From the NCBI RefSeq assembly GCF_021917145.1, contig NC_061062.1, positions 13,278,521-13,342,520 of the forward strand: a stretch of DNA of 64,000 bases. Direction: 5' to 3'. This document shows positions 1 through 36,031 of this stretch, one piece after another. A model generated the notes under the pieces. The model did not search any database. It was not told the DNA's origin and saw only the letters and a program-made list of their open reading frames with translations. A program made the position numbers and the translations under genes. Source of the stretch: Hypomesus transpacificus (taxonomy: Eukaryota > Chordata > Actinopteri > Osmeriformes > Osmeridae). How positions within the stretch are numbered: the first letter of the stretch is position 1; each line of letters opens with the position of its first letter.

Positions 1-1
1 G

Positions 2-23439
<23,438 letters not shown>

Positions 23440-24223
23440 ACATAACACACCCCAGAATACAGTGGAGAAACCATATTAACTCTATAATCTCCTCTGTTGA
23501 TCATTAGTAACCTGTTCTGTGTAGTCAAGTCCATTTAGAACGTACTCTGTCATGTGGTCTAATCTAAAACATGACATAATCCGAGTCGTAGTTTAGTGGT
23601 CATTTAACTGGAAGTTTTGCATGTATCCATTGATGGTGTTGTAGGAAGTTTTCTGGAAGGTCTGAGAATGTGGTCAGGTGGTCTGTGAATGGAAAGGAGG
23701 ATGGGTTTGATAAAGGAAGGTAGAAGTGTTTTTTAGGAAGGAATTTGTATGTTTTTATGAAGGAAAATAACATATGTATCAAGTTAATAACATGGAAAAT
23801 AAAATGCACCAATGACTCATACAGTAGTTGTATTTTGCATCTGTTTGAATGCAGGTGGAACATGTACAGTTATTTGCTTGCCCCAAACATTGTCATTTTA
23901 TTTTTAGCTTTCATTATTAATAGGGTTTTAAAAACTAAAGACACAGGAAAAACTGTTCAGAACCATGTGTTTATTTTATATCAAAGTCTAAAGACTTCAC
24001 AATATCCATGATACGACCATACAATAGTGGAAGAGCCCAAAATTAATACATTAAACAAATAAATATTTCAAGATATGTTCAACCAAAATGGGCATCAGTG
24101 AAATCCTCTAAACTGACAAGACTTGTTTCCCAAAGAAAGAAAGGTAATGTGCACATGCATTTCTTATGCAGCGGCTTCACATGGTGTGAACAAAAACCCT
24201 GGAGGCTAGGAAGACCTCTGACC
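23440..24223. other. 3' UTR zone of two convergent genes
   Basis: After the dync1h1 stop there is AT-rich non-coding sequence with AATAAA at 23798-23803 (plus). The convergent minus-strand gene has a candidate polyA signal at 23970-23975 (TTTATT on plus). I see no other coding signal. Confidence 0.6.
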
Positions 24224-25799
24224 TCACCGGATGCTATAGACCTGTGAAGGAGAGCAGGACAAGTTATTGTCATGGTTCAAGTGTGCATTTTGATATGCAT
24301 TTTGTAAGACCTGCAAAGATCTAACTCACATCCATACTAGAGTCTTCTCCCATCTCCATTCTAGAGACACACAGCCTCTTCCTAGTCTCTTCCTCCTTGC
24401 CTGGCACACCAAGAAGACCCAACTTTCTTTTGGATGCACAGCTGAGAGGGAAGGGGCTGTCTACAGACTTCTCTGGAGACATTCCTGGAAGGCAGAGAGA
24501 ATTTTCTCCCACACAGGGGAAAGGGGAGGATGTGGTATGCATCCCAGAATCCACAGATCTAGTTCGCCCTCCTGATTCAAAAGTGCTTTCAGGCAGATTA
24601 CTCTCTCCCTCTCTGCTATGGCCAGAGGATGAGGTCTCCAAGCCACAAATCCAATGATCCAACTCGCTGGTTGACCTCATCTGGATGTCCAAGGTCTTCT
24701 GTTGGTTCTGCTCAGCCCTGCCAGGTTCTGTCTCTACGGCCCTCAGCTCGTTCAGGCTGACGCCTCGGAGGAGTGGGGGGGCAGAGTGAAAGGGGACCCG
24801 GCGGCTGGTCCTCCCCCAACGACAGCCCGCCTGCGGCTGCCTCTGCCTCCAGGGGAAGCTCAGTGAGTCGGACACGTCTGAGTCCTCTGAGCTCCCATCG
24901 TAGGGATCTATGGACTTGAGACAGAAAGACACTTGTGCTCAGCTCCCACACTGGAGCTAAAGACATGAGCTCAGCAGGTCTCCAGTATGTAACATTTGAT
25001 TTTTAGAATGAGAAGATCAGCTCTAAAGTATGAACAGACATAAGAGAGGGGGGATGTGTACCAAGCAGTGATATGAAGGATGTCGACCAGCAGGCTTATG
25101 TCCGCATAACAAACTCCGCTGGACTGGTCTGCTTTCTGCTGCACTGCTAACACAGCCCTGAGAGTAACAGCAACATCAACATCATACAACATTGGGTTGA
25201 TTCTGGGACTCTTTTACAGGTATCTAAATAGAGCTCAAATAAACCAGGGTATTGTCATTCAGAGGACAGACCACAAATGTAATACCATAGTGCTGGTGTC
25301 TGACCATCTGGGACTAACATCAGACTCTGAATCTGTGCTTGACTCCACCTTACACATCTGCAGAAAGAGAAGAGGAATGAGGCATCCTGATCCTGTATCA
25401 CGTGCTGCTTCGTCCAGGTGAAAGACAAATGACACAGGTACACAGAAATCTCCCTCTGAAAAAAACTTAGGGCTAATTATAGGCCTGTAAACTATAATAT
25501 GACGATTGACGAGAAAATGGGGCCTAGCCGATAATCTTTAGTGTTGCTAAGCTTTATTTGCCTTCTGTTATAGCTAGGTAATTTACTCACCATATATCTG
25601 AAAGCCAATTTATCCACATTACTTGAGCCGTTTGAAACAACTTTTCCTCCGCCTGAGCAACCGAAAAAATAAAGAGCCTAGCTTTGCAGTTTTGCAGAAT
25701 TGTTTGGGGTGAATATTTTGCTTTTGTCGAAAAGTTATTTTATATATTATTAGACCTACCTCGATTTGAGTGGTGTCGCTTTCGCCTTGAAGTTGCCAT
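24224..25799 (-). CDS. Unrecognised six-exon gene, serine-rich basic protein of about 290 residues
   Basis: I do not recognise this gene. Six minus-strand exons join perfectly in frame: 25760-25799 (MATSRRKRHHSNR), 25591-25652, 25286-25357, 25062-25157, 24330-24914 and 24224-24241. All have GT donors and AG acceptors. The predicted 290-residue protein has a basic N-terminus and two serine/acid clusters (SSTDSESDVSPRWSDTS and DGSSEDSDVSDS). The C-terminal part is basic and low in complexity, with KRKLGLLGVPGKEEETRKR. No signal peptide, membrane segment or catalytic motif is visible. An intrinsically disordered nuclear protein is a guess. If the last donor is not used, the protein ends three codons after residue 193 of the long exon, at 24321. 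It is divergent from wdr20, with 464 bp between start codons. In human I recall HSP90AA1 at this place; this is not HSP90. Confidence 0.8.
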
Positions 25800-26263
25800 G
25801 CTGGTGCCGTTTCAGCAGGTGCGCAGTGACATTAAGTGATTTCTATTCATCAACAATGCATTTTAATTCAATATTTTTTTCATCAGATATATATTTTATG
25901 ATTCAATCTAGACCAGTTGTTTAAAGGTCACGTTTGAAGTTTGTTAATTGTTCAATTACTCATCACAACGCAGCTGATCTCAGATAAATTAACTGATGAG
26001 GATGCATTTGATTGACTTATCTTGATTGATAAGCGTTATCATGGAAGGTGTGTTTCGTCGGGATTAAACAGTTAGAAAAGACGTTTGCCATTGATCGCAC
26101 ATGCACCACAGTTGCACGCGCACGCCACAAAATACAGTTTGAGAGATTTGAGTGCCAGAGAATTCTTCTCGACAGTCGCCACTTTCCTCCAGTGGTGAAC
26201 GGGAAAGCGCACGCTCAGTGCGTAAGATCCGGGCCCGAGGAAGGATGAATGTTAATTTCAAAG
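25800..26263. promoter_or_regulatory. Divergent promoter region between the unrecognised gene and wdr20
   Basis: The 464 bp separate two oppositely oriented start codons, so the region must hold both 5' UTRs and probably a shared promoter. I see no TATA box in a convincing place. Confidence 0.55.
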
Positions 26264-29200
26264 ATGGCAGCGGAGGGAGGAGGGAAGGAGATGAACGAAA
26301 TTAAAACTCAGTTCACCACACGGGAAGGTGTCTATAAACTCCTCACTCACTCCGAATACAGCCGACCCAACAGAGTGCCTTTCAATTCCCAAGGCTCGAA
26401 CCCCGTCAAAGTCTCCTTCGTTAACGTCAATGACCAGTCTGGGAACGGCGACAGAATCTGTTTCAATGTGGGCCGGGAGCTCTACTTCTATATCTACAAA
26501 GGCGTTAGAAAGGTAAACTTCCTGCTAAAACTGTCGAATGTTTTACAATGTCTCTATCCATTGCCTAGGTTGCCAGACATTTTTATTACCTCAGGTTTAT
26601 GTTACCTTACTTGCGAGAATTTTGACCAAAACAAAGTGACAGCTACTGACAGTACTGTACTCGGTTAGCATCAGTGGCTAGCTAGCTGGCTAGTGCTACT
26701 AGCTAACTTAGCACAACCCTTAAAAGTGTTCTTCTAGGTATTGTATTCATCGCAGCTATAACCAGCCAGACAGCCATCTAGCCAGTAGCTTGTTTCTGAA
26801 AGCCCTGGCACTGGGACATCTCCCCACGGTCTTTGAACTGGCAGACTTCACAGTATTGTAAATTTAATGCTTGCGCATGGATACGTGTGACCTCCGCTGT
26901 TAGAGGGTTGACGTGCAGCAGAACCGGGATGCTGGGTCTAATGTGACCCGCTGAAGCTATCCCAGGCTAAGCTAAACTAACATGACATAACCTGCAGCTG
27001 GCTGGCTAGCTATTCATAATCAGTACCTAAAGCCTGTCGAGCAGAATAAATCACTAGTTGTCGGTGCATATTTCAAACTGGTTATGTGGCCGTAACTTAT
27101 ACTTTGTCAGTAATGATGACACTGCAGGTCTAGTAGGAGGAACTGGTTAACTTGCATGCTTGGTTTCAGATCCTATGCTGTGTTTGTGTGATTCCTAAAT
27201 GTCCTATGTGGTTAGTGTGTCATTGCCTAACATGTCTGGGAGTTAAAAGCTGTAATGTCACAAATGGACAGTACCCTTGTGGTTAACCCTTATTTTAGTT
27301 GACTGTGGATAGCAGAACACTTGTTGACTTAAAAGAGCACTCAGGAATGACCTCTTATATACTAGTGGCCAGTAAACCTTAAGGAAATCCCCCCTCTGAC
27401 TGATTTTTAACAATAGATGATTTGTAAAACACAAACACATCTTATCTGAAAGACAGCCTGGCTTTCTTGAAAGATATGGTGTATCATTTTATTGTTGCAG
27501 CTAGTGTCATTTTTCGGTCCATTGTGCCAGTAATTGGTATCACTGTTGTCTGATGTATTCATTAAAAAGTGCCCCAATATCTCAGGTCACAGTATCTAAA
27601 GGGGGTGACTGCCCTCTAAGAGCTAACTCTGTGTGCGTGTGTTTGTGTGTGTGTGTGGTTCTTGTAGGCTGCAGACCTGAGTAAGCCCATAGACAAGCGG
27701 ATATACAAGGGAACGCAACCCACCTGCCACGATTTCAATCACCTGACAGCCACAGCAGAGAGTGTGTGTCTGCTAGTGGGCTTCTCAGCTGGCCAGGTGC
27801 AGCTTATTGACCCCATCAAGAAGGAGACAAGCAAGCTGTTTAACGAGGAGGTAAGTCAGAAGCCCTAAAGTCTGCCTTCTGTGTAAAGGGACAGGGCAGG
27901 TAGAAGCAATGTAGCTGTCTCTCTAGCCAATCAGATGCCTAGTTAGAAGTGTCTTCACATATTGTAGCTGATTTGTGTCCAATCCTTTTAGATCCTAAGG
28001 TCTAAAGTCCTGTAAAACTCATGAACATACAAAATGTGACATTTTCCCTTTTTCTCCTTCACTCCTCCTCCCCCTTCCCCAGAGACTCATAGACAAGTCA
28101 CGAGTGACATGTGTGAAATGGGTCCCTGGGTCCGAGAGCCTGTTTCTGGTGTCCCACGCCAGTGGGAACATGTACCTGTACAACGTGGAGCACACCTGTG
28201 GAACCACGGCACCGCACTACCAGCTGCTGAAGCAGGGCGAGAACTACTCTGTGCACACCTGCAAGAGCAAGTCCACACGCAACCCCCTGCTGAAGTGGAC
28301 GGTGGGCGAGGGGGCGCTCCACGAGTTCTCCTTCTCCCCCGACGGCAAGTTTCTGGCGTGCGTGAGCCAAGACGGATTTTTGCGCGTGTTCAATTTTGAC
28401 GCGGTGGAGCTTCATGGCACCATGAAGAGCTACTTTGGCGGCCTGCTGTGCGTCTGCTGGAGCCCCGATGGGAAGTACATCGTGGCGGGCGGTGAGGACG
28501 ACCTGGTGACCGTCTGGTCCTTCCTGGACTGCCGGGTCATCGCCCGGGGCCATGGACACAAGTCCTGGGTCAGTGTTGTGGCCTTTGATCACTACACCAC
28601 CAGCGTGGAGGAGGGCTGCGACCCCATGGAGTTCAGTGGCAGCGACGAGGACTTCCAGGACCAGGTCCAGTTTGGACGGGACCGGGCCAACAGCACGCAG
28701 TCGCGCCTCTCAAAGAGAAACTCCACGGACAGCAGGCCTGTTAGTGTGACCTACCGGTTTGGCTCTGTGGGCCAGGACACCCAGCTCTGCCTGTGGGACC
28801 TGACAGAGGATATCCTGTTCCCCCACTTGCCCCTCTCCAGGACACGAACACACACAAACGTCATGAACGCGAGCAGCCCCCCAGGGGGAGCTATCATCAC
28901 CACCAACCCCAGCACTAACGGCAACAGCAGCGGTGCCACCACCCCCCTGCCCACCCCCCTGCCCCGCTCTAACAGCCTGCCACACTCTGCTGGCACCACC
29001 ACTGCCAACAGCAGCAGCAAGGGTGGAGGGGGGGTTGTAGGGGGTGGTGGAGGAGGAGGGGGCGGGGGAGTGATGGATAGCGCCAATGCCACTGGCGTCA
29101 GCAAGTTTGCCACGCTGTCGCTCCACGACCGCAAAGAGCGGCACCACGAGAAGGACCACAAACGCAACCACAGCATGGGCCACATCAGCAGCAAGAGCAG

Positions 29201-30821
29201 CGACAAGCTCAACATGCTGACCAAAACCAACAAGACGGACCCTGCCAAGACCCTGGGCACGCTGCTGTGCCCGCGCATGGAAGACGTTCCACTGCTAGAA
29301 CCCCTCATCTGTAAAAAGATAGCACACGAGAGGCTGACTGTACTCATATTTCTAGAGGACTGTATAGTGACTGCTTGTCAGGAGGGATTTATTTGCACAT
29401 GGGCGAGGCCTGGCAAAGTGGTAAGTTCATTTTGAATCAGACGCGTGTGCTTTAGTCGAGGGTTCCTCTTTGCCTTCTAGTCCCCGTCGTAGGCTAAACC
29501 AGTTTGCTGTGGCAGGGAAGTGACCTTGTTGCACCTGATCCATGTGACTCCCTACTGGACATTTCAGACAAACAGGCTCAGCTAAGGAGAAAGGGCTGTT
29601 TGTTCCTGCACAAGCAGTGCTATATCACCTCAAACTGTCTGTGACGTGTGTTCTACCCCACACCAAGGCCCATTATTCAAACAAGATGTTAAGAAATGTA
29701 AGGTGGTAAGAATACAACCGTTTGAGGAGGACATGACAGTAGGCTCACGACTGTACCACAAGGCATAGCAGCTTTACCAAATACTTGTCTTCTATCTGCT
29801 CACACCTTCCTGCTTAAGCCACAGCCTGATATGCAGAGCCTATGGACTGTACTCACATGTTGATGAGGTTTAAGGTTGGAAGACGAACGCATAAACATCT
29901 AACATAGGAGGGACAATCTGATCAGGTCCTAGCTTGTTCAAATAGCCTCCCAAACCATCCTTGCACAACTGGCAGTCCAACTCTTTAAAAGACACTTCAC
30001 TCATAAGCACCCATGTTATAGATGCACTTCAGTGAGGTTCTCCTACTGTAGCCTAGTGTAGGACTGGGCATCATCAGGACTTAAGGATCTAAGAATGTAT
30101 AACAGAAGAATCTCCAGGCTCATCCATAGTTGTTCCATTGGCTCCTAGTGTAATCTTGGGTGGTTCCAGGTAGTGTGTGACTATGACATCTCAGACGCTT
30201 CCTTAAGTATGTGGTCCTTGTCTGGGTAAAGGTTTTCCAACTATCGTGATACGGATTCACGTTACTCAATCCTCTAAAGGCAGGGTAGAGGGAGAACAGT
30301 CCGGAAGATGAGAGGGTTAGAGGGAGAACAGTCCAGAGGATGAGAGGGTTATAGGGAGAACAGTCAAGAGGATGAGAGGGTTAGAGGGAGAACCGTCCAG
30401 AGGATGAGAGGGTTAGAGGGAGAACAGTCCAGAGGATGAGAGGGTTAGAGGGAGAACAGTCCAGAGGATGAGAGGGTTAGAGGGAGAACAGTCCAGAGGA
30501 TGAGAGGGTTAGAGGGAGAACAGTCCAGAGGATGAGAGGGTTAGAGGGAGAACAGTCCAGAGGATGAGAGGGTTAGAGGGGGAACAGTCCAGAGGATGAG
30601 AGGGTTAGAGGGAGAACCGTCCAGAGGATGAGAGGGTTAGAGGGAGAACAGTCCAGAGGATGAGAGGGTTAGAGGGAGAACAGTCCAGAGGATGAGAGGG
30701 TGATAAAAAGTTGTTGCTTTGCTGTGTCAACTCTCCCAATGCAAATCTCCTTGTTTTCCTTTTCCAGGGGTTATTGTCATCCCAAAACCCAGCCAGCTCT
30801 CCCAGTGGAACTGTAGTATAG
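26264..30821 (+). CDS. wdr20: WD repeat-containing protein 20
   Basis: WDR20 binds and activates the deubiquitinases USP12 and USP46 together with UAF1/WDR48. The exons are 26264-26512, 27668-27850, 28083-29420 and 30768-30821, giving about 607 residues. The start is MAAEGGGKEMNEIKT; an in-frame ATG 15 bases upstream (26249) is not expected in the family. WD-repeat core motifs are visible, such as FSPDGKFLACVSQDG and WSPDGKYIVAGGEDD. A fish-specific low-complexity insert in the large exon is rich in Asn, Ser, Thr and Pro and contains a ten-glycine run. The last exon encodes the C-terminus LLSSQNPASSPSGTVV. If the third exon is read through instead, the protein ends VVSSF at 29433-29435, resembling the short human isoform. 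Introns contain a 32-bp minisatellite. Confidence 0.95.
30285..30700. repeat. 32-bp minisatellite, about 13 copies
   Basis: The unit AGAGGGAGAACAGTCCAGAG plus GATGAGAGGGTT is repeated with few variants (ACCGTCC, TCAAGAG, GGGGAAC). The array is purine-rich on the plus strand and ends about 67 bp before the last coding exon of wdr20. Confidence 0.96.
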
Positions 30822-32644
30822 CCTCTCTATCTGCTGCTAAAGACCCTGCAACCCAGAGCCACAGGCTTCTCTGCTCGCCACCCGCAAACCACTGCAAGAT
30901 TCTGTTCTTTTTGTTTTACCCACCCCCCTCCCTCCCTCTCATCTGTAGACTTGGGTCCATTACATTGATCAATTACTTTAAAGACGTTGAAAGTCATTGA
31001 GGTGTGTTTGATTTGCCTCAGTAGGAACTTCTGGGGCTGATTTGTTTGCTTCATTACATTAGATAATTTGAATCACCCTGAGCCCAAGTATTTGCTACAA
31101 GTGATTGACCCGATTCTGGTTATCTGCTGTTCTGTTAGACATCTGACATGTGGAGAGAGAGGTTGTGGTGCAATGTGTGCCATATTCTTATTTCTCCAGA
31201 ATATATTTTTTATGTTTTAGTTACTGTATTTTCCCTTTTGCTTTCATGTCTCCCTCGACTGTTTGGTTGTTTTGTTTCTGTAATTCGAGCTCTGTTTATT
31301 TTGATGCAAACCAGTCATGTGTCTTGAATATAAAGGTACAGTCCACCCAAATGTCACAACATTGACCTCCTTTACATTGGAAGTACGCAATAGGCCAGGA
31401 AATACAGGCTGAAACATAATCTGGGTGAACTGTCCCTTTAAGGCCAAACATGTAAGCATCAATGGATTTGCTTGCATCTAAACAAATCGCAGTCTTGTTT
31501 CTCCTGACTAGAATCTCCCCAGTGAGAACTTTGCACTGATTTTGTTACTTTGTTAATGTTTTGTAACTGCTCTAAAGGAGAGAGAAAAGCAGAGATGAGA
31601 GGGCTGCCTTGATGCACTCAGCTTTGACATCCTTGGTCTTGAAACCTGAATCTGTAAAGCTGAATGCTGCAATCATAGTCTCTTAAAAGAAAAAATTGTT
31701 TGCACTTAAAATTAGTTTATTAGAAGAAGATGGCTTTACATTTTGGGTGTGCAAGAACTCACAGACAACTACTAGGTTGAGTGATGGTGATGTTATTAAA
31801 ACATTTGTATCTATTGAGCATTTATTTTAATATTATTTCAGATTAAAATCTGCTCTGTATCATATGTATAATATTGTAATTCAGTGATTTGATGGGGCAA
31901 AAACAACCGATCATTACTCTAGTGGATGTTTTGTCATCATTTAAGGAAATAGTTATATTTCTAAGGCAGAAAATATACATATTAATAATATTAAAATAAT
32001 CTTGAATACATTGGTTTCTGTTGTTCCATCCTCTTGTTAAAAAAATGCCCAGCTGTGAAATTGTCTTTGATACTAAAGTGCTGAACAAGGACCTAAACAT
32101 TAATTCACATATACTTCAACAGTAATATTACAGAGAAGACATTATAGACTTGTTCGTCACATACAAATGAAGCCTTTTCAATTATTCCTTTCAATTAAAA
32201 AAAGGTTCATTCATGAGCTTGAGGCTGAGGGTAGTGTAGAAATGTGAGCCCAGTAACAAGAATGCTATGTTCATCTGAAGGGTGAAAACCACTACTGTGT
32301 GAAGCATGTTTGTATTTACCTATGAAGCATTGGGATCAGGCTTGATAATATCTGGCAACAGACAACAGTCTCACAGACTGAGAGATCTCATAGAGCCAAC
32401 ACTTAAGACAGAGTCCAATATACTTTGAAAAGCACATTATATTTCATTTGCACTTCAAATGAACATCCCCAGTAGCTATTGCTACTTGGACACAAGGTCG
32501 GCCCTGCTTTCCACAAGGTGGCAGGCTTGGCTTGGTTAAATCATGTTATCCTCAACATCTCAAACAAGCAGATTTATTCATATTTACAGAAAGAACAGTT
32601 CAGTCTGGTCTTTTTCTCCCGCAGACTGTTGGGGGTAAGGCTGT
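30822..32644. other. wdr20 3' UTR, intergenic sequence and mok 3' UTR
   Basis: This is AT-rich non-coding sequence between two convergent genes. It contains one MITE (31331-31441). A mok polyA signal on the minus strand lies at 32573-32578. I see no further gene. Confidence 0.6.
31331..31441. mobile_element. Small MITE-like DNA transposon remnant
   Basis: The terminal inverted repeats are TAAAGGTACAGTCCACCC on the left and the reverse of GGGTGAACTGTCCCTTTA on the right, matching at 16 of 18 positions across 111 bp. There is no coding capacity. The end sequence is of a type common in fish genomes. Confidence 0.7.
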
Positions 32645-35600
32645 TTAGAAGCCTCCGCGTTTCCTCTCCAGGGGCGGCATGTAGTAGGCCTTGAAGGCCG
32701 AGCGGTGGGACTCCTCCCTGGGCTGTGGGGAGAGACAGACCCGGGTCAACCCTGGTTTTACAACCCTGCTTCGTCACACAGGCTCACCTCATACTGTAGC
32801 CACTCTCCACAACACACAGTCACAACCAGATCCTTCCCCAGCTGCCAGACGTCAGTAGAGACGATGCGTTACCTTAGCCAGCCGCGAGTGGCACTTCTTG
32901 GAGGTGATGGCAGGGAGGGAGCCTCGGTGAGAGATGCCCAGCGCGGGCATGGTGGAGACAGGAAAGGATATCTGCGGGGCTGGCACCACCACGCTGAGCT
33001 TGGGCAGCTCCATCCTGTAGTGTGGGGCATTGCGTCTCAGGAGAGGCTCAGCCACATGCTTAATGTTGTGCTAGAGAACAGGAAGTAGAATTATCTAGCT
33101 ATTCGGGGGGGGGGGGGGGGTAGCACATCTAACAAAGACAAACTTGCACATCGAGACAGAATGTACCTAGAATAACTAAATGACTAAATGTGACTGAATG
33201 TCAGTTGTGATTGCGTTCTGGCTGAAGCTGTGACTCACCTGCCTCCTGCCCTGTCTGGCCATGCGCCACAGTTTGTCTACAGAGTTGGGGGTCCCACTGC
33301 TCTCCCCTCCCTCTACAGTCCCTATGGCCCTTCGAAGACCGTCAGCTCTCCTCTCTGCCAGCCTGGAGGACGAACCAGGGGGAGAGGAGAAGAGGCATCA
33401 TGGAATGAGAAGACGATCATTTGTAGTCTTAACTCGTGTACACCAGTTTTTGTTTTTGTTGTTTGCGCGTGGCTATTATCTTCTTACCGAAGGTCCCTAA
33501 AGTAGACGTGCTGCAGGGTGGCACGGGCACTGATGCGTTCCTCAGGGTCATAGGCCAACATCTGGTAAAGCAAGGACATTCCAGGGGCGGGGCAGTTAGG
33601 AATCAACTGGGAGATCCCACTGCCCTTCTGGGAGGGGAAGTCAAACCGCATCGCCCTGGACCTGCAGGAAGGACAAAGGAAAAACTGACAATAGTACACA
33701 AACAAACCTACTCGACAATGCTATGGGGCATACAGTAAATGCCATGGTTTCCTGTGTGTGTGCCTGAGTATACATATGCTAAGTTCATGTTAAATAACTT
33801 ACTGCTTGAACTTCTGCAGAAGGCTGGAGTCAGGTGTTCCTAGAACTTCGTGGATCTTTGCTACCTGGTCCAGCTCATTAGTTCCTGGAAACAAGGGTTT
33901 GAGACTGCAACGTAGATATGATAATTACTTATTAAGAACTTGTGACATGACATCCAGGACATGTAAACAGTTTGTCAGTGACATGTCTGTGGTGGCAAAA
34001 TTGGTCTTCCTGACCAAAACTAAGCCAGATGGGGCATTATACAGCCACTTCAATGGAGTTAACATCATGAACAAAAACAACCTCATAACCATGAATAGCA
34101 CATATATGATGTACTATACGTCTTGTCTATTTCTCTGGCAGGTACCTGATGATCTCATAAAAGACACAGCCAACACTCCACATGTCCATTTTGAGGGAGT
34201 AGTGTCCGTCGGTCAGGAGGCACTCCGGGGCGCGGTACCAGCGTGTGGAGATGTACTCTGTGTGTGGTGGCTTGGAGTACACACTCCTGCAGGAGCCAAA
34301 GTCCCCCAGCTTCAGCACGTCTTGCTTTCGAACCGACATGCCATTTACAGGACAACGATACCGTCAGATATTTCGCCATTAAACCTGTCGTAAACTGTGT
34401 CTCATGTCATTTGTGATGCTGCACTGTCAGCCAAATCAGCGTAAGGCAGAAGTTTGGACTTACTTTGATCAGGATGTTTTCTGGTTTCACATCTCGGTGG
34501 AAGATCCCACAGCTAGAGAAGACAAAAAGAAAAACATACTATTACGTCACTAAAGACCCCACAGACAGACAGCACCGGGATGGTATACTTAGAGTCAACC
34601 TTTAGATGCCATCCCGACAGTCAACCAGGAAATTATTCATTAGACATCAAGTGTATAAGAATTTACACCTCCTGTAATGACCACAACTAAAAAGACAGTA
34701 AAACACCCACAGGAAATGTAGAAATCTACCCACAGGAAGTGTAAGAAATCTACCTGTGCATGTGATCCAGTGACTTGCAGAGTTGATACATGTAGTGCTT
34801 GATTTTACTTTCTGGCAAAGGATGCTGTCGCCCTGCAGGTGGTACAGGTTAAGTTAATAAGAATATGTTTGAATCCTTAAAGTATCTGTAATTTGAGTAA
34901 CAGTGTGGCATAAACAATTTGTGATGTTCCCAGCTCTACTGACCTCGTATAAACTCATAGATGTTCATCTCCATGAGCTCACAGATCAGGGACAGTGATC
35001 CCGTCTCTTTGTCACTAGAAAATAGATAAAAAGAATGATCTAGCAGGTCAGAAAATGCTTTGCAGGTCAGTATAAGTCAGTTTTAAATCAAGACATGTTT
35101 TGAAGCGTAGTATAGACTCACAATATGAGTTCATGAAGCTGAATGATGTTTGGGTGAGGACATAGTCGCTTCATTGCCTGGACTTCACGCAAGTTGTTGG
35201 CCTGTTCAAGACTGTGCCAAAAAAACAAAACAGTTATAGTCACAGTGCCTATGTCATTATGACACCAGGATAGAGCTAACTTGAATGATGATTTTGATGT
35301 TTTTGTAGAGAGCAGGTTTGTGGCAACATTTCACTTTTTATTATTTACCCTTTCATTTTAATAATCAGAATAAAAATTCGGATTCCGACACTGGATGCAT
35401 AAGGCTATAGATATGAGATGAATGGATAGAAATCAGTGCTCTAAAGACTGTGACTGGCGTCAGAACAGATCTCCATCTCCATTGCACAAGGTCAACGTCA
35501 GGGCTCAGGGGGTTATGGGGAGGGCGGGCTGTCACCTAATAGGCTACTTAAAGCTAGGGGTGTCAAGCTGCCGGCTCAGGATTCCAGGGTCCACAAAGGA

Positions 35601-36031
35601 TAAAGCTCGCATGCAGCAGTGCACGTGAAAATGGCATACCTGGCGATGAAGTTAAGGCAGTAGAACTGAAGAATACCTGTTTATAGTCTGCTTCATCGAT
35701 TTACAGGCATAGAACCTCCCATCTCTCAGGCTTTGTGTTTTCAACACCTCGGAAAACGTTCCCTCTCCAATTTTCTTAATTAATTTGTAATCTGCATGCC
35801 AAACAAAGATAGAAAACAAGTACATTAAGTGTGTTATGCAGCATCAGAAACTTACAACTAATCGTTAACATCGTTATTTACATATTGCTAATGCTAACAT
35901 TCACTAGTACAGTAGTCAATGTTTTTGGCTAACGTCGTTACTGTAGACTACTTCAAGTCAATTACTGTATATCCTGTTGTTGTAACAGCTAAAGCAAGAT
36001 GATTTAGCTAGCTCTAACACTTACTATCCAT
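32645..36031 (-). CDS. mok: MAPK/MAK/MRK overlapping kinase
   Basis: MOK is a serine/threonine kinase of the MAK/ICK/MOK group, linked to cilia. Twelve minus-strand exons join in frame: 36025-36031 (ATGGATA only), 35677-35791, 35122-35211, 34944-35014, 34754-34832, 34464-34512, 34146-34324, 33803-33904, 33488-33661, 33239-33362, 32873-33070 and 32645-32722. The product is about 421 residues. Kinase motifs are intact: glycine loop IGEGTFSEV, catalytic loop HRDVKPEN, DFG, the activation loop with T-E-Y (HTEYISTRWYRAPE), and the C-lobe DMWSVGCVFYE. The C-terminal extension keeps MELPKLSVVV but is otherwise divergent. The first coding exon has only 7 bases, so gene finders may miss the start. Confidence 0.95.

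Noticed and set aside
23440-26263. hsp90aa1, expected here from the human gene order as I remember it
   Set aside because: None of the frames shows HSP90 sequence. The gene present is a different, small six-exon gene.
26249-26263. Upstream in-frame ATG of wdr20
   Set aside because: It would add MLISK before the conserved MAAEGGGKEMNE start, which the family does not have.
28751-29347. 198-codon minus-strand frame across wdr20
   Set aside because: It is a shadow of the large wdr20 exon.
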